Shown: positions 43,282-55,735 of the stretch, piece after piece
Layout of the letters: each line of letters begins with the position of its first letter
How positions within the stretch are numbered: the first letter of the stretch is position 1
Origin: Pandoraea fibrosis
GTDB lineage: Bacteria > Pseudomonadota > Gammaproteobacteria > Burkholderiales > Burkholderiaceae
Assembly (NCBI RefSeq): GCF_000807775.2
Contig: NZ_CP047385.1
Coordinates: 4,836,001-4,900,000, forward strand
DNA length: 64,000 nt
Reading direction: 5' to 3'
Notes under the pieces: generated by a model
The model's database searches: none
What the model was told of the DNA's origin: nothing
The model's input: the letters and a program-made list of their open reading frames with translations, nothing else
Position numbers and translations under genes: made by a program

Positions 43282-44285
43282 ACCGAAACCTCCAAAGCCG
43301 CAGCACTCAATAGCGCGCGGACCAACGTCTGCTCGCCGAGCGGCAACTTATATGCATTGTCCGAATGAACCGTCGCATCTTGAAACGCTGCTCTGGCAGC
43401 CCTCCGAGCCACATCTTCGGAGAACAGACTGGCCTTCAACACGGCTTCAGCCTCATGCGCTCGCCACGGCACGGTCGCCACGCCGCCAAGCGCAATGCGT
43501 GCCTCGTTCACGATACCTTGCTGCGTCAACTCCAGGGCCACGGCCGCGCTGCTAAGTGCGAAGGCATAGGACTGGCGATCCCTGATCTTCAGATAGAGCG
43601 AGCGGCGCATCCACGCTCCGCGCCGGATGCTGAAACCGACGATCAACTCTCCGGGCTGCAAAACTGTCTCGATATCCGGTCGAGCACCGGGCAGACGATG
43701 CAGTTGCGCGAACGGAAACTCGCGCACCTTTGCGCCACTCGCCAGCGTATGCACCGTGGCGTCCAGTGCGATCAACGTTTGCGGAAAATCCCCCGGGTAG
43801 ACCGCGATGCATGCGTTGCTTGCTCCCAACACAGCGTGCTGCCGGTTATGGCCGTCGCGTGCCGCGCAGCCCGACCCCGGATTACGCCGGTTGCACTGCG
43901 CAAAGCTAGGTTCGCGGTAATAGGCGCAACGGGTACGCTGAAGCACATTGCCGCCAAGCCGCGCCATATTGCGAATCTGCTGGGAGGCTCCCAAATCGAG
44001 CGATTGCGCAATCATCGGGCAAATTGCCTTGATCTCGGCATGCGTAGCCAGATCGGCCATGCGCACCATTGCACCTAGCCAAATGGTGTCGGCCGACACC
44101 TTCATGCTGTGAAGCGCTGGCATGTCTAGCCGTGTCACGTCAACCAGATGCTTTGCGCGCAGGACATTCAGTTTCATCAGATCAAAGACGGTGGTGCCGC
44201 CTGCCACGAACAGGCTATCCGGCTGGCGTGCGGCGGCAATCGCCACCGTTGCGCGATCTGGCGTTTCATACGAGATGGGCTGCAT
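43278..44285 (-). CDS. paoB: FAD and [4Fe-4S] subunit of a PaoABC-type aldehyde oxidoreductase
   Basis: Protein of 335 residues of the CoxM/XdhB FAD fold: FVAGGTTVFDLMKLNVLRA, LGASQQIRNMARLGGNVLQR. An insertion with cysteines in RTRCAYYREP, QCNRRNPGSGCAA and NACIAVYPGD matches the extra [4Fe-4S] site peculiar to PaoB (recalled E. coli sequence RTRCPYF...NKRLPGSGCAA). This is the best evidence for the Pao subgroup. GAGGGGG precedes the ATG at 44285. Confidence 0.92.
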   Translation of the reverse strand: MQPISYETPDRATVAIAAARQPDSLFVAGGTTVFDLMKLNVLRAKHLVDVTRLDMPALHSMKVSADTIWLGAMVRMADLATHAEIKAICPMIAQSLDLGASQQIRNMARLGGNVLQRTRCAYYREPSFAQCNRRNPGSGCAARDGHNRQHAVLGASNACIAVYPGDFPQTLIALDATVHTLASGAKVREFPFAQLHRLPGARPDIETVLQPGELIVGFSIRRGAWMRRSLYLKIRDRQSYAFALSSAAVALELTQQGIVNEARIALGGVATVPWRAHEAEAVLKASLFSEDVARRAARAAFQDATVHSDNAYKLPLGEQTLVRALLSAAALEVSV

Positions 44286-44296
44286 GGTATTCCCCC

Positions 44297-44908
44297 TCAC
44301 GCCATCTGTTGCTTCGCCTGCTCGATCGCAGCGACGATATTGGGATAGGCGCCACAGCGACAAATGTTGCCGCTCATGAACTCTCGAATCTCATTGCTGG
44401 ACCCTGCATGCCCCTCAAACACGCAGGCAATCGCCGACATGATCTGACCGGGCGTGCAGAACCCACACTGCAACGCGTCTTGCTCCACAAACGCTGCCTG
44501 CATCGGATGCAGCTCGCCACTCTCGCCCGCAAGGCCTTCGATGGTCGTGACCCGCGAACCGTCGACCGCCGCCGCGAACGTAAGGCAGGAGAGCACCCTG
44601 CGCCCATCCACGTGCACCGTGCAGGCCCCGCATTGGCCCTGATCACAACCCTTTTTGGTCCCGCAAAGGCCGGCGTGATCCCGCAGCGCATCGAGCAAAC
44701 TAACCCGGGAGTCAAGCGACAATTGCCTCTGGTGCCCATTGATCTGCAGCGTCACCCGCTGCAGCTTTCTCGCGTCCTCCAAAGGTTTGGCAGTGTCAGT
44801 AGCGCTCAGTGGCGCATCGGTCGCGGCCAGTGGACTAGCAGCGACCAACACGGAGCCTCGGAGAAAACCTCTACGTTGCGGATTGGGCAAATCGGAGTCG
44901 ATGGACAT
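44297..44908 (-). CDS. paoA: [2Fe-2S] subunit of a PaoABC-type aldehyde oxidoreductase, Tat-exported
   Basis: Protein of 203 residues. The N-terminus has a twin-arginine signal (PNPQRRGFLRGSVLVAASPLA), so the folded complex is likely periplasmic. The first cluster is bound by CGTKKGCDQGQCGAC with C in VLSCL; the second by CGFCTPGQ and ICRCGAYPN. First gene of the three-gene operon. Periplasmic aldehyde detoxification would protect the cell from aldehydes formed or met during aromatic growth. Confidence 0.92.
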   Translation of the reverse strand: MSIDSDLPNPQRRGFLRGSVLVAASPLAATDAPLSATDTAKPLEDARKLQRVTLQINGHQRQLSLDSRVSLLDALRDHAGLCGTKKGCDQGQCGACTVHVDGRRVLSCLTFAAAVDGSRVTTIEGLAGESGELHPMQAAFVEQDALQCGFCTPGQIMSAIACVFEGHAGSSNEIREFMSGNICRCGAYPNIVAAIEQAKQQMA

Positions 44909-45148
44909 ATCGCGGCCAGATCCTTTCGGTTGATTGATCGGATTTGAGCACAGCCAGACACTTAACGCAACACGGTTTTGTTAAAATGAAAACCAATCCG
45001 AAATCGATTGTCAGCACTGTCGAAGTCACGAGGTGAAAGACAGCGAATTCGATAATTCATCGAAACGGTCTGTGAACACGGCCCGGGCACCCGCGCTATC
45101 TCTCGAAGTTCACTCTGCTTACGCGCTGCCAAGGGGACGAGCTGCAAT
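44909..45148. other. Non-coding stretch before the IS remnant
   Basis: No supported gene. It contains the paoA leader with the AT-rich segment AACACGGTTTTGTTAAAATG (44970-44989) and then unassigned sequence up to the IS left end. Confidence 0.5.
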
Positions 45149-45560
45149 TGACCTGCTCCCCCTGAATAGTCCGCAGACGGTGTAGAGTCCGTTCCAACGA
45201 AAGGGAACGGAAGTGAAGAAGCGATTCAGCGAAGAGCAAATCATTGGCGTGTTGAAAGAAGGCGCAAGCGCATTGCCGCAGTCGAACGGACACCTCGACT
45301 GCTACCAACAGGACCGAATCAAAGCTGGTCAATGGACTTCGGCTCTGACGGCTTGGCGTACGGTCGGCGGTTTCGGTGCCTGAATGTGGTCGACGATTAC
45401 ACGCGTGAATGCCTTGTCATCGAGGTCGACACTTCACTGCCTGGGCAGCGCGTGAGGCAAGTGTTGGAACGTTTGCGGGAGATGCGCGGATTGCCGTTAT
45501 CCATCACCGTGGACAACGGGCCGGAGTTCGCTGGCAAGGTACTGGATGCCTGGGCGACTC
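45149..45560 (+). mobile_element. IS3-family remnant: left end, orfA start and part of orfB integrase core
   Basis: The left end TGACCTGCTCCCCCTGAATA (from 45149) leads to orfA at 45213 (VKKRFSEEQIIGVLKEGASA). After a deletion the frame at 45332 reads SMDFGSDGLAYGRRFRCLNVVDDYTREC and SITVDNGPEFAGKVLDAW: the first and second acidic residues of the DDE core. The third acidic residue and the right end are missing, so it cannot transpose on its own. It is in the same orientation as the remnant at 32032-32176. Confidence 0.85.
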
Positions 45561-45599
45561 AGGGAGCACCGAGAACGGCCATGAACGAAGTATTTCCCA

Positions 45600-46283
45600 T
45601 CAATCCGCGACGTGCCCGGGATCACCTCTATCGTTCATCCGTTCGAATCCGCAGAGCAAACCCTCAAGAATGGCGCGAAGTCTTGGTGCGATATCGCCAA
45701 CCACGTGCCGCAATCGAGGATGGTTCTGATACATCCGCAGGACATCCGGCGCGGGAGTCGCAAACTGGTAGAACATGCCAGCCATCGATGTAGCCGTGGC
45801 AATCACGTCCACGGCCTGACGCTCGGTGATGGACAAGCGTGCCTGTAGTTGCGCGGCAACGGCGTAAGTCGATTCAAGCGCCGCCTCCTTAAATTCGCAA
45901 ATCGCCTCAAGCGAGACATGCCGCTCGAGACTGATGGCGCAATGAGCCACTAGATCGCAGAAGATCGGCCGCTCGCCAAGCGACGTGGCCAACGCCGCCG
46001 CAGCCTTCGCCGGAGACTGAGCATCCGCTGCAAGACGAGCAATTACGTCGGTGGCCCATTCTCGCCACGCCATCGCCGCGAGAATCAGATAGATCTGCTC
46101 ACGCGTTTCAAAATAGCGCAGTAGTGCCGACTTGTGCATGCCAACTTCGTTAGCAATGTCGGTGAGGGAAACGCGACCGATTCCCTGCTTCGCGCCAAGC
46201 GCGTAAGCCGCCTTCAAGATCGCGTCGATTCGCTCCTGTTTGGCCTCGCGGCTACGAGCCCGTTGAAATGTGGGCATTGTCAT
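45600..46283 (-). CDS. TetR-family transcriptional regulator
   Basis: Protein of 227 residues. The helix-turn-helix SLTDIANEVGMHKSALLRYFETREQIYLIL is followed by a C-terminal domain of the group that ends with GLLCGFERM. No ribosome site precedes the ATG at 46283; instead TATAAT lies only six bases before it (minus strand, 46295-46290), so the message may be leaderless. A second ATG is at 46277. It lies next to the IS remnant. Its target is unknown; paoABC is the nearest intact operon. Confidence 0.88.
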   Translation of the reverse strand: MTMPTFQRARSREAKQERIDAILKAAYALGAKQGIGRVSLTDIANEVGMHKSALLRYFETREQIYLILAAMAWREWATDVIARLAADAQSPAKAAAALATSLGERPIFCDLVAHCAISLERHVSLEAICEFKEAALESTYAVAAQLQARLSITERQAVDVIATATSMAGMFYQFATPAPDVLRMYQNHPRLRHVVGDIAPRLRAILEGLLCGFERMNDRGDPGHVAD

Positions 46284-46386
46284 ACGAAAATTATAACAAG
46301 ACGCTGTTGCACTATTAGGTAATCCGTGATTGGTCCCCTCCCCCCCACGTTTCTACGTGTCGTGCGAGGTAGAGGGCCGAGTCGCT

Positions 46387-46485
46387 ATGGCCGCCGAGCT
46401 TGGTTACACCAACGCCAGCCACTTCAGCGCCGCATTCCGGCAACAACTCGGTATGTCTGCGCGCGACCTGAAAGGGGCCTCCTGA
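46387..46485 (+). pseudogene. AraC-family regulator remnant (last helix-turn-helix only)
   Basis: Thirty-two residues, MAAELGYTNASHFSAAFRQQ and then LGMSARDLKGAS, match the second helix-turn-helix and end of AraC/XylS proteins. Everything before is lost. Part of the debris at the tRNA end of the island. Confidence 0.75.
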
Positions 46486-46499
46486 GCCGTCGTCGACCG

Positions 46500-47290
46500 G
46501 CATCGACGAGTCGGTGCGGACGCGGGCGCCGCCACGCAACGCAGCGGGACCCTCAAGAAGATCAAGGAAAACAATGTGATCGTACTGGGCAACCGAGAGT
46601 CGTCCGTGCCGTATTCGTACTACGACAATGGCCCGAATGTCATTGGATATTCGCAGGACATCGCTATGCGAATCGTCGACGAAATCAAGAAGGAAATCGA
46701 CGCTCCCGGTTTGCAGGTCCGCATGATGCCGATCACTGCGCAGAACCGCATTCCCCTGGTACAAAGCGGCACGATCAACTGAGTGCGGCGGCACCACAAA
46801 CAACGCCGGGTGACGCAAGCAGGTCGAGTTCTCAAACACGATTTCGATTACAGAGACGCGCTTGTTCACCAAACGAAGCTCGGGCATTCGCTCGTTCGAC
46901 GACATCAATGGCAAGACGATCGCGGTTACGGCCGGCACGACATCCGCGCGCTATCTACGCAAACGGGTGGCTGAAACGAAGATGAACGTGATGATCGTTG
47001 CGGCCACGGATCACACGCAGGGTTTCATGATGGTGCAGCAGGGCCGGGCGGCAGCGCTCTTCATGGACTCTGACGTTCTGTCTGCGGAACTGGCAAAAGC
47101 GAACAAGACTAACGAGTACGTCATTACCGGCGAGCCCCAAACGTTTGAAGCCATTGCTTGCATGCTGCCGAAGAACGACCCCGTGTTAAAGGCTGTCGTC
47201 GACAAGACAATCGCTCGACGATTGACGAGCACGGGGTATGGCTATCGCCACAAGAAGCCCACCGCAGAAACAAAACAGCCCGCTAGTTAG
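46500..47290 (+). pseudogene. Broken periplasmic amino-acid-binding protein gene (GltI-like)
   Basis: Frames joined across about 46780 read like a family 3 binding protein: NVIVLGNRESSVPYSYYD, MPITAQNRIPLVQSGTI, then ECGGTTNNA, FDDINGKTIAVTAGTTSARY and AATDHTQGFMMVQQGRAA. Damage: apparent loss of two bases near 46780 (frame stop TGA at 46780-46782), an in-frame TGA at 46811-46813, no signal peptide, and a C-terminus cut off at the tRNA terminator (47288). It is related to, but not a copy of, the intact protein at 38155-39081. Confidence 0.85.
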
Positions 47291-47296
47291 CGGGCT
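47272..47296 (-). terminator. Rho-independent terminator of tRNA-Ser
   Basis: On the minus strand the 9-bp stem AGCCCGCTA/TAGCGGGCT (47277-47296) is followed by GTTTTGTTT. It lies 17-22 bp behind the attachment repeat. Its stem resembles that at 10867-10885, the other island border. Confidence 0.75.
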
Positions 47297-47312
47297 GATT
47301 CGTTCAAAGCAG

Positions 47313-47409
<97 letters not shown>

Positions 47410-47512
47410 AAGCGTTCTTTCTGCTTTGGTTCGCTGTCTGAGTGGCCTCAGGCAGCGAGAAAGAGATTATAGCCGAATTTCTTCCGCTGCCAACCCCTTT
47501 TTTCCGATTTTT

Positions 47513-48919
<1,407 letters not shown>

Positions 48920-48980
48920 TTACCAAACGCGCACCGCGATTTCGCCATTTGGCGCGTTTATGATGCCGACGACGTCCGCG

Positions 48981-50447
48981 TCAAGCCGTCTCGTCGTCGG
49001 ATGGCTCGCCCGGCACGGACTTTCCGGAGGGCGTTGCACCCGCCCCGGACGGCTTCGCCGACGCATCGGCCTTACGCCCTTTGGCATTCGCCCGTCGCCA
49101 CTCGGCATCGAGCGATTTCAGCCAATTCAGCTTCTCCCCAATCTTGCCCTCCAGACCACGGGGCACAGGACGGTACCAATGCTGGGCGCGCAAGTCGTCG
49201 GGGAAATACGTCTCGCCCGCTGCATACGCGTCGGGCTCGTCGTGCGCGTAGCGATACTCGTGACCGTAGCCGAGCTCTTTCATCAACTTCGTCGGCGCAT
49301 TGCGCAGATGAATCGGCACGGCGCGCGACTTGTCCTTGCCGACGAAAGCCCGCGCCTGGTTGTAGGCGTTGTAACCCGCATTCGATTTGGGGGCCGACGC
49401 CAGGTACAGAATGGCCTGCGCCAACGCGAGTTCGCCCTCGGGGGTTCCAAGACGCTCATACGTCTCTGCCGCATCGAGGGCGATGCGCGCCGCACGCGGA
49501 TCGGCCAGACCGATATCCTCCCACGCCATCCGGACAATCCGGCGCGCGAGATACCGCGGATCGGCACCGCCGTCGAGCATGCGGCAGAACCAGTAAAGGG
49601 CACCGTCCGGCGAGCTGCCGCGCACCGACTTGTGAAGCGCACTGATCTGATCGTAGAACGCGTCGCCCCCCTTGTCGAAGCGACGCAGGTTTTCGGCAAG
49701 CACGCTGGCCAGCAGGGCGTCGTCAATGGTGTCGAGGTTTTGCGACGTCGCCGCCTGCGCGACGATTTCCACGTTGTTGAGCAGCTTGCGGCCATCACCG
49801 TCGGCCGAGTCGATCAGGCCCTGTCGCGCCTCATCAGTGAAACCGATATCCCCCAACTCGCGCGACGCACGCGTGATCATCTCGCCGAGTTCTTCGTCGT
49901 TCAGGCTCTTGAGCACGTAGACGGCGGCACGCGAGAGCAATGCGCCGTTCACCTCGAACGACGGATTCTCCGTCGTCGCGCCCACGAAAATGAACAGCCC
50001 CGACTCGACGTGCGGCAGGAAAGCATCCTGCTGTGCCTTGTTGAATCGATGCACCTCATCGACGAACACCAGCGTCTGCTTGCCCTGCGCGCGCTGAATT
50101 TGCGCCGCCTCGACAGCATCGCGAATGTCCTTCACGCCGGAGAGCACCGCCGACAGCGCGATGAAATACGCCTTGAATGCGTCGGCCATCAGACGTGCCA
50201 GCGTCGTCTTGCCCACCCCCGGCGGCCCCCACAGAATCATCGAGTGCGGACGGCCAGCCTCAAACGCCACGCGCAAAGGTTTCCCCTTGCCCAGCAAGTG
50301 GCGCTGGCCAATCACGTCGTCGATGGTATGGGGGCGCAGGCGCTCGGCCAAAGGCACCGAAGCCGACAGCGGGGTGTCGTCTGGCATGTTCTCAAGCAGC
50401 GCGGCCGGGGAGTCCCCGGCCGCATTCAGATAATCAGATGCCCCCAT
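48981..50447 (-). CDS. rarA: Replication-associated recombination protein A (AAA+ ATPase)
   Basis: Protein of 488 residues (MgsA/WRNIP1 family) acting at stalled forks. Walker A WGPPGVGKTTLARLMADAF, Walker B LVFVDEVHRF, sensor 1 GATTENPSFEVN. The C-terminal tetramerisation domain has LARRIVRMAWEDIGLADPRA and YPDDL-like YFPDDLRAQHWYRPVPRGLE. About 45 low-complexity charged residues extend past the usual end. Same-strand neighbours are lolA and ftsK, the normal beta-proteobacterial order. Confidence 0.96.
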   Translation of the reverse strand: MGASDYLNAAGDSPAALLENMPDDTPLSASVPLAERLRPHTIDDVIGQRHLLGKGKPLRVAFEAGRPHSMILWGPPGVGKTTLARLMADAFKAYFIALSAVLSGVKDIRDAVEAAQIQRAQGKQTLVFVDEVHRFNKAQQDAFLPHVESGLFIFVGATTENPSFEVNGALLSRAAVYVLKSLNDEELGEMITRASRELGDIGFTDEARQGLIDSADGDGRKLLNNVEIVAQAATSQNLDTIDDALLASVLAENLRRFDKGGDAFYDQISALHKSVRGSSPDGALYWFCRMLDGGADPRYLARRIVRMAWEDIGLADPRAARIALDAAETYERLGTPEGELALAQAILYLASAPKSNAGYNAYNQARAFVGKDKSRAVPIHLRNAPTKLMKELGYGHEYRYAHDEPDAYAAGETYFPDDLRAQHWYRPVPRGLEGKIGEKLNWLKSLDAEWRRANAKGRKADASAKPSGAGATPSGKSVPGEPSDDETA

Positions 50448-50510
50448 TATGCCAGCCCGCTGGCCGACTCGTGAGCCAAGCTCATTGGCGGCAACGCGGA
50501 CGTGTCACGC

Positions 50511-51161
50511 TCAACCCTTGATCAGGTCGGCGCCCTTGGGCATCGTGAACTTGAAGTTGTCCGCCGGCATGGGCGGATTCTTCTGGATCTTGTCGAACGT
50601 CAGCAACGTGACGTTGCCGAATGCGTCATATAGTTCCATCGCCGCCAGATTGCCATCGCGAAAGCCAATGCCCACGCGTTGGAACTGCGTGTCCTGCGAC
50701 TTCGGCTTCAACTCCACCCAGTCGATACCGTTCTTCACGCCGGCATCCTTGAGCGTGAAGTTCTTTTCGATGTCGTTGCTACCGAACAGAATCGCCGCCG
50801 GACTTGCGCCCAGCGAAGTGCCCAGCTTGCGCTCGGTCACTTGGTTCAGATCCTTGTCGTAGATATAGAGCGTTTCGCCGTCGGCCTGCAACAACTGGTC
50901 GTAAGGCTTGACGTAACGCCAGATGAAGCGGCCCGGACGCGAAAACTCGAAAGTGCCCGACGCCGAGTTCGTCACCTTCATGGCGCCGTCCTGCTGCCCC
51001 TTGACCTGCTTCTGCTCAAACTCGCCGCGCGCCGACTTCACCTGCGCGGCGAACGCCTTGAGCTGCGCCGTGCCACTGGCATAAGCCGGCGCGACCAGCA
51101 CCGCCAGCGTCACACCGACAGCACCCGCGATCAGCGGCAAGCCTCGCTTGAATCCCAGCAT
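50511..51161 (-). CDS. lolA: Outer-membrane lipoprotein carrier protein
   Basis: Periplasmic chaperone of 216 residues that takes lipoproteins from LolCDE to LolB. A signal peptide is cleaved after APAYA (residue 28). Core features: [36 protein letters not shown]. It lies 5 bp behind ftsK, so it is probably translated from the same transcript. Confidence 0.95.
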   Translation of the reverse strand: MLGFKRGLPLIAGAVGVTLAVLVAPAYASGTAQLKAFAAQVKSARGEFEQKQVKGQQDGAMKVTNSASGTFEFSRPGRFIWRYVKPYDQLLQADGETLYIYDKDLNQVTERKLGTSLGASPAAILFGSNDIEKNFTLKDAGVKNGIDWVELKPKSQDTQFQRVGIGFRDGNLAAMELYDAFGNVTLLTFDKIQKNPPMPADNFKFTMPKGADLIKG

Positions 51162-51166
51162 GTTCC

Positions 51167-53488
51167 TTATTCTCCTTCGCGATTCGGCACCAGAATTTCC
51201 CGGTTGCCGTTGCTCGCCATCGCCGACACCACGCCGGATTGTTCCATCTGTTCGAGCAGGCGCGCCGCCCGGTTGTACCCGATGCGCAGATGCCGCTGCA
51301 CCAGCGAAATCGACGCGCGGCGCTGCTTGAGCACCACCGCCACCGCCTGATCGTAAAGAGGATCGGACTCGCCACCGCCCTCGCCGGTTCCGCCGGCCAC
51401 GCCGTCGACACCCCCCTCTTCACCTTCGACAGCGCCGTCCAGCAGCCCTTCGACGTAATTGGCCTCGCCCTGCTCTCTGAGTCGCTCGACCACGCGATGC
51501 ACTTCGTCATCGGCCACGAATGCGCCGTGAACACGCAACGGCAGCCCGGTGCCCGGCGGCATGTAGAGCATGTCGCCCATCCCCAGCAAGGTCTCGGCGC
51601 CCTGCTGATCGAGAATGGTGCGTGAGTCGATCTTCGACGACACCTGGAACGCCACACGCGTCGGCACGTTCGCCTTGATCAGGCCAGTGATGACGTCGAC
51701 CGACGGACGCTGCGTTGCCAGAATCAGGTGAATCCCCGCCGCACGCGCCTTCTGCGCAATACGAGCGATCAATTCTTCGACCTTCTTGCCAACCACCATC
51801 ATCAGATCGGCCAACTCGTCGATCACGACCACGATGTACGGTAGACGCTGCAACGGCTCGGGCTCCTCGGGCGTGAGCGAGAACGGATTCGGAATGTGCT
51901 CTTCGCGCTTCGCGGCGTCGTCGATCTTGTTGTTATACCCGGCAAGATTGCGCACGCCGAGTTTGCTCATCAGCTTGTAACGGCGCTCCATCTCGGCAAC
52001 CACCCAGTTCAGCGCATGACCGGCCTGACGCATATCCGTCACCACCGGGCACAGCAGATGCTGAATGCCTTCGTACATGCTCATTTCGAGCATCTTCGGA
52101 TCGATCAGGATCAGCCGGACCTGTTCGGCCGTTGCCTTGTAGAGCAGCGACAGAATCATCGCGTTGATCCCGACCGACTTGCCCGAGCCGGTCGTACCGG
52201 CCACCAGCAAGTGAGGCATCTTCGCCAGATCGGCGACGACCGGCTTACCGCCGATGTCCTTACCCAGTGCCAGCGTCAGCAATGACGACGAGTCGTTGTA
52301 GATCTCGGAGCCCAGAATCTCCGTCAGGCGCACAGTCTGGCGGCGCGGATTCGGCAACTCCAGCCCCATGAAATTCTTGCCCGGAATGGTCTCGACCACC
52401 CGAATCGACACGAGCGAAAGCGAACGCGCCAGATCCTTTGCCAGATTGACGATCTGACTGCCCTTCACCCCCGTGGCCGGTTCGATTTCGTAACGGGTAA
52501 TCACCGGCCCGGGATATGCGGCCACGACATTGACCTCGACACCGAAGTCCTTGAGCTTCTTCTCGATAAGGCGCGACGTGAATTCGAGTGTTTCACCCGA
52601 GACCGTCTCCTGCACGGCCGGCGCGGGATCGAGCAGCGCCAGCGGCGGCAGGATGGAATCGGGCAGATCGGCAAAGAGCGGTGCCTGCTTTTCCTTCTCC
52701 ACACGCTCGCTCTTGGGCACGACCTTGACCGGCGGCACAATCTGCACCGGCTCGTGGACCTCGGTGCGCACGCGGTTCTGCACGACCGCGCCTTCACGCG
52801 CGATGGCCGCCTCTTCGCCCAGCCGGCGATCCTGACGCGCCTCGCGGCGACGACGGATCACGGTCCCGGTATCGAGAATCAGTGCGCCAAGCTTTTCGGC
52901 AGCGGACAGCCATGAGAAGTGGAACAGCAGCGACAACCCGAAGGCGAAGATGAGCAGCAATGCCAGCGTGCCGCCCGTAAAGCCAAGCGCGTGCTGGAAG
53001 AAACCGCCGACGGTCTCGCCGATCACACCGCCCGAAGCACGCGGCAATTGGGCTTTAAGACGGTAAAGGCGCAGGGATTCGATGCCGGCGCTCGAGAGCA
53101 GCACCATCAGGGACGAGACGATCTCCACCCATCCGCCACTGGCGAGACGCTCGCGCAGCGGAGGCGCTTCGCGCCTGGCCGAAATACGCCGGTACCCCGC
53201 AACCACGCGGCGGCCGATGAAGACCACCAGCCAGTAAGCGGACAGACCGAGCATGAGCAGCAGCATATCGGCAACCCACGCGCCGACACGCCCCGCCCAG
53301 TTGGCGATGCGCTCCACATGCGCCGCATGCGTCCAGCTGGGGTCCAGACGGCTGTAAGAGAACAACGCCATCAACAGGAACACCATCAGCGCGACCTGCG
53401 CCATCCAGCGGATTTCATGGAAAAGGTGCGTCACCCGATTGGGCAACGACGATCCGGCACCAGCAGAGTAGGAAGATTTCGTCGTCAT
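51167..53488 (-). CDS. ftsK: DNA translocase FtsK
   Basis: Division-septum motor of about 773 residues that clears chromosome termini. Four hydrophobic membrane segments lie in about residues 25-170; a short linker follows. The ATPase has Walker [19 protein letters not shown] and Walker [16 protein letters not shown]. The gamma winged-helix domain with [27 protein letters not shown] forms the C-terminus. I chose the ATG at 53488 (MTTKSSYS) because recalled homologues begin similarly; ATG 53542 or TTG 53551 are alternatives. Confidence 0.95.
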   Translation of the reverse strand: MTTKSSYSAGAGSSLPNRVTHLFHEIRWMAQVALMVFLLMALFSYSRLDPSWTHAAHVERIANWAGRVGAWVADMLLLMLGLSAYWLVVFIGRRVVAGYRRISARREAPPLRERLASGGWVEIVSSLMVLLSSAGIESLRLYRLKAQLPRASGGVIGETVGGFFQHALGFTGGTLALLLIFAFGLSLLFHFSWLSAAEKLGALILDTGTVIRRRREARQDRRLGEEAAIAREGAVVQNRVRTEVHEPVQIVPPVKVVPKSERVEKEKQAPLFADLPDSILPPLALLDPAPAVQETVSGETLEFTSRLIEKKLKDFGVEVNVVAAYPGPVITRYEIEPATGVKGSQIVNLAKDLARSLSLVSIRVVETIPGKNFMGLELPNPRRQTVRLTEILGSEIYNDSSSLLTLALGKDIGGKPVVADLAKMPHLLVAGTTGSGKSVGINAMILSLLYKATAEQVRLILIDPKMLEMSMYEGIQHLLCPVVTDMRQAGHALNWVVAEMERRYKLMSKLGVRNLAGYNNKIDDAAKREEHIPNPFSLTPEEPEPLQRLPYIVVVIDELADLMMVVGKKVEELIARIAQKARAAGIHLILATQRPSVDVITGLIKANVPTRVAFQVSSKIDSRTILDQQGAETLLGMGDMLYMPPGTGLPLRVHGAFVADDEVHRVVERLREQGEANYVEGLLDGAVEGEEGGVDGVAGGTGEGGGESDPLYDQAVAVVLKQRRASISLVQRHLRIGYNRAARLLEQMEQSGVVSAMASNGNREILVPNREGE

Positions 53489-54862
<1,374 letters not shown>

Positions 54863-54960
54863 CGCCTGCGCGCCCCGCCGCGGCGCCCTCGCTGTGTGAG
54901 TTTTCATGCAGCCAGGGCGCCGTTGTCGTCTGACCTTCCACCGTCCTTGTTCGCACGACC

Positions 54961-55638
54961 ATGAGCAAGAAGCCCCCCAAACTCGGCCTCGGCGATCTCG
55001 CCAACCTGCGCGAGTCCCTCGCCAAGGAAACGGCGGCGCGCGAAGCCGAACGCCTCGCCGCCGCCAAACGCGCCGCCCAAGCCAAGCGCGACGCGAACGT
55101 GTTCCGCGACAGCATCGGCGACATCGCCCCGCTCTCCAGCAAGGGCGCGACCAATCGCGTGGAGCACCCGCGCCAGCCGCCCGAGCCCGTCGCCCGTCAG
55201 ACTCAGGAAGACGAAGCGGCCGTGCTCTTCGAGTCGCTTTCGGACGAATTCGACCCCGAAGCGCTGCTCGACACCGACGACCGCCTGTCGTATCGCCGTC
55301 CCGGCATCAGTCACGACGCCGTGCTCAAACTCCAACGCGGCGAATGGGTGGTGCAGGCGCAGATCGACCTGCATGGCATGCGTCGCGACGAAGCCCGCGA
55401 AGCGCTCTCCGCCTTCCTGCACGACGCCGTGAAGCGAGGCCTGCGTTGCGTGCGTGTGATTCATGGCAAAGGACTCGGCTCGGTGAATCGCGAACCGGTG
55501 CTCAAGGACAAAGTGCGCGGCTGGCTGGCACAGAAGAACGAAGTGCTGGCATGGGCGCAAGCACAGGGACGCGACGGCGGGGGTGGCGCACTGGTAGTAT
55601 TGCTCCAGGCTGCGCAAACGCGAGCGCCGCGCGGGTAA
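54961..55638 (+). CDS. Smr/MutS2-C domain protein
   Basis: Protein of 225 residues. The first 110 are charged and probably disordered (NLRESLAKETAAREAERLAAAKRAAQAK). The Smr domain has QIDLHGMRRDEAREALSAFLHDAVKRG and RCVRVIHGKGLGS, the (D)LHG and HGKG motifs of DNA/RNA-nicking Smr proteins. It lies about 100 bp behind trxB and likely shares its transcript. Confidence 0.92.
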   Translation: MSKKPPKLGLGDLANLRESLAKETAAREAERLAAAKRAAQAKRDANVFRDSIGDIAPLSSKGATNRVEHPRQPPEPVARQTQEDEAAVLFESLSDEFDPEALLDTDDRLSYRRPGISHDAVLKLQRGEWVVQAQIDLHGMRRDEAREALSAFLHDAVKRGLRCVRVIHGKGLGSVNREPVLKDKVRGWLAQKNEVLAWAQAQGRDGGGGALVVLLQAAQTRAPRG

Positions 55639-55735
55639 TCGACACCCGCCCCGGCGGGCCATCGCTTCGGCGAGCGCGCGGCCACCGTGCTGAACTCCGC
55701 CGCAGATCACGACGTTTCACCGACAGGATTCGCCG

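Noticed and set aside
48925..48959. Inverted repeat AAACGCGC/GCGCGTTT between serS and rarA as a terminator.
   Set aside because: The loop is 19 nt and the T-run is poor in both directions; serS and rarA may share a transcript.
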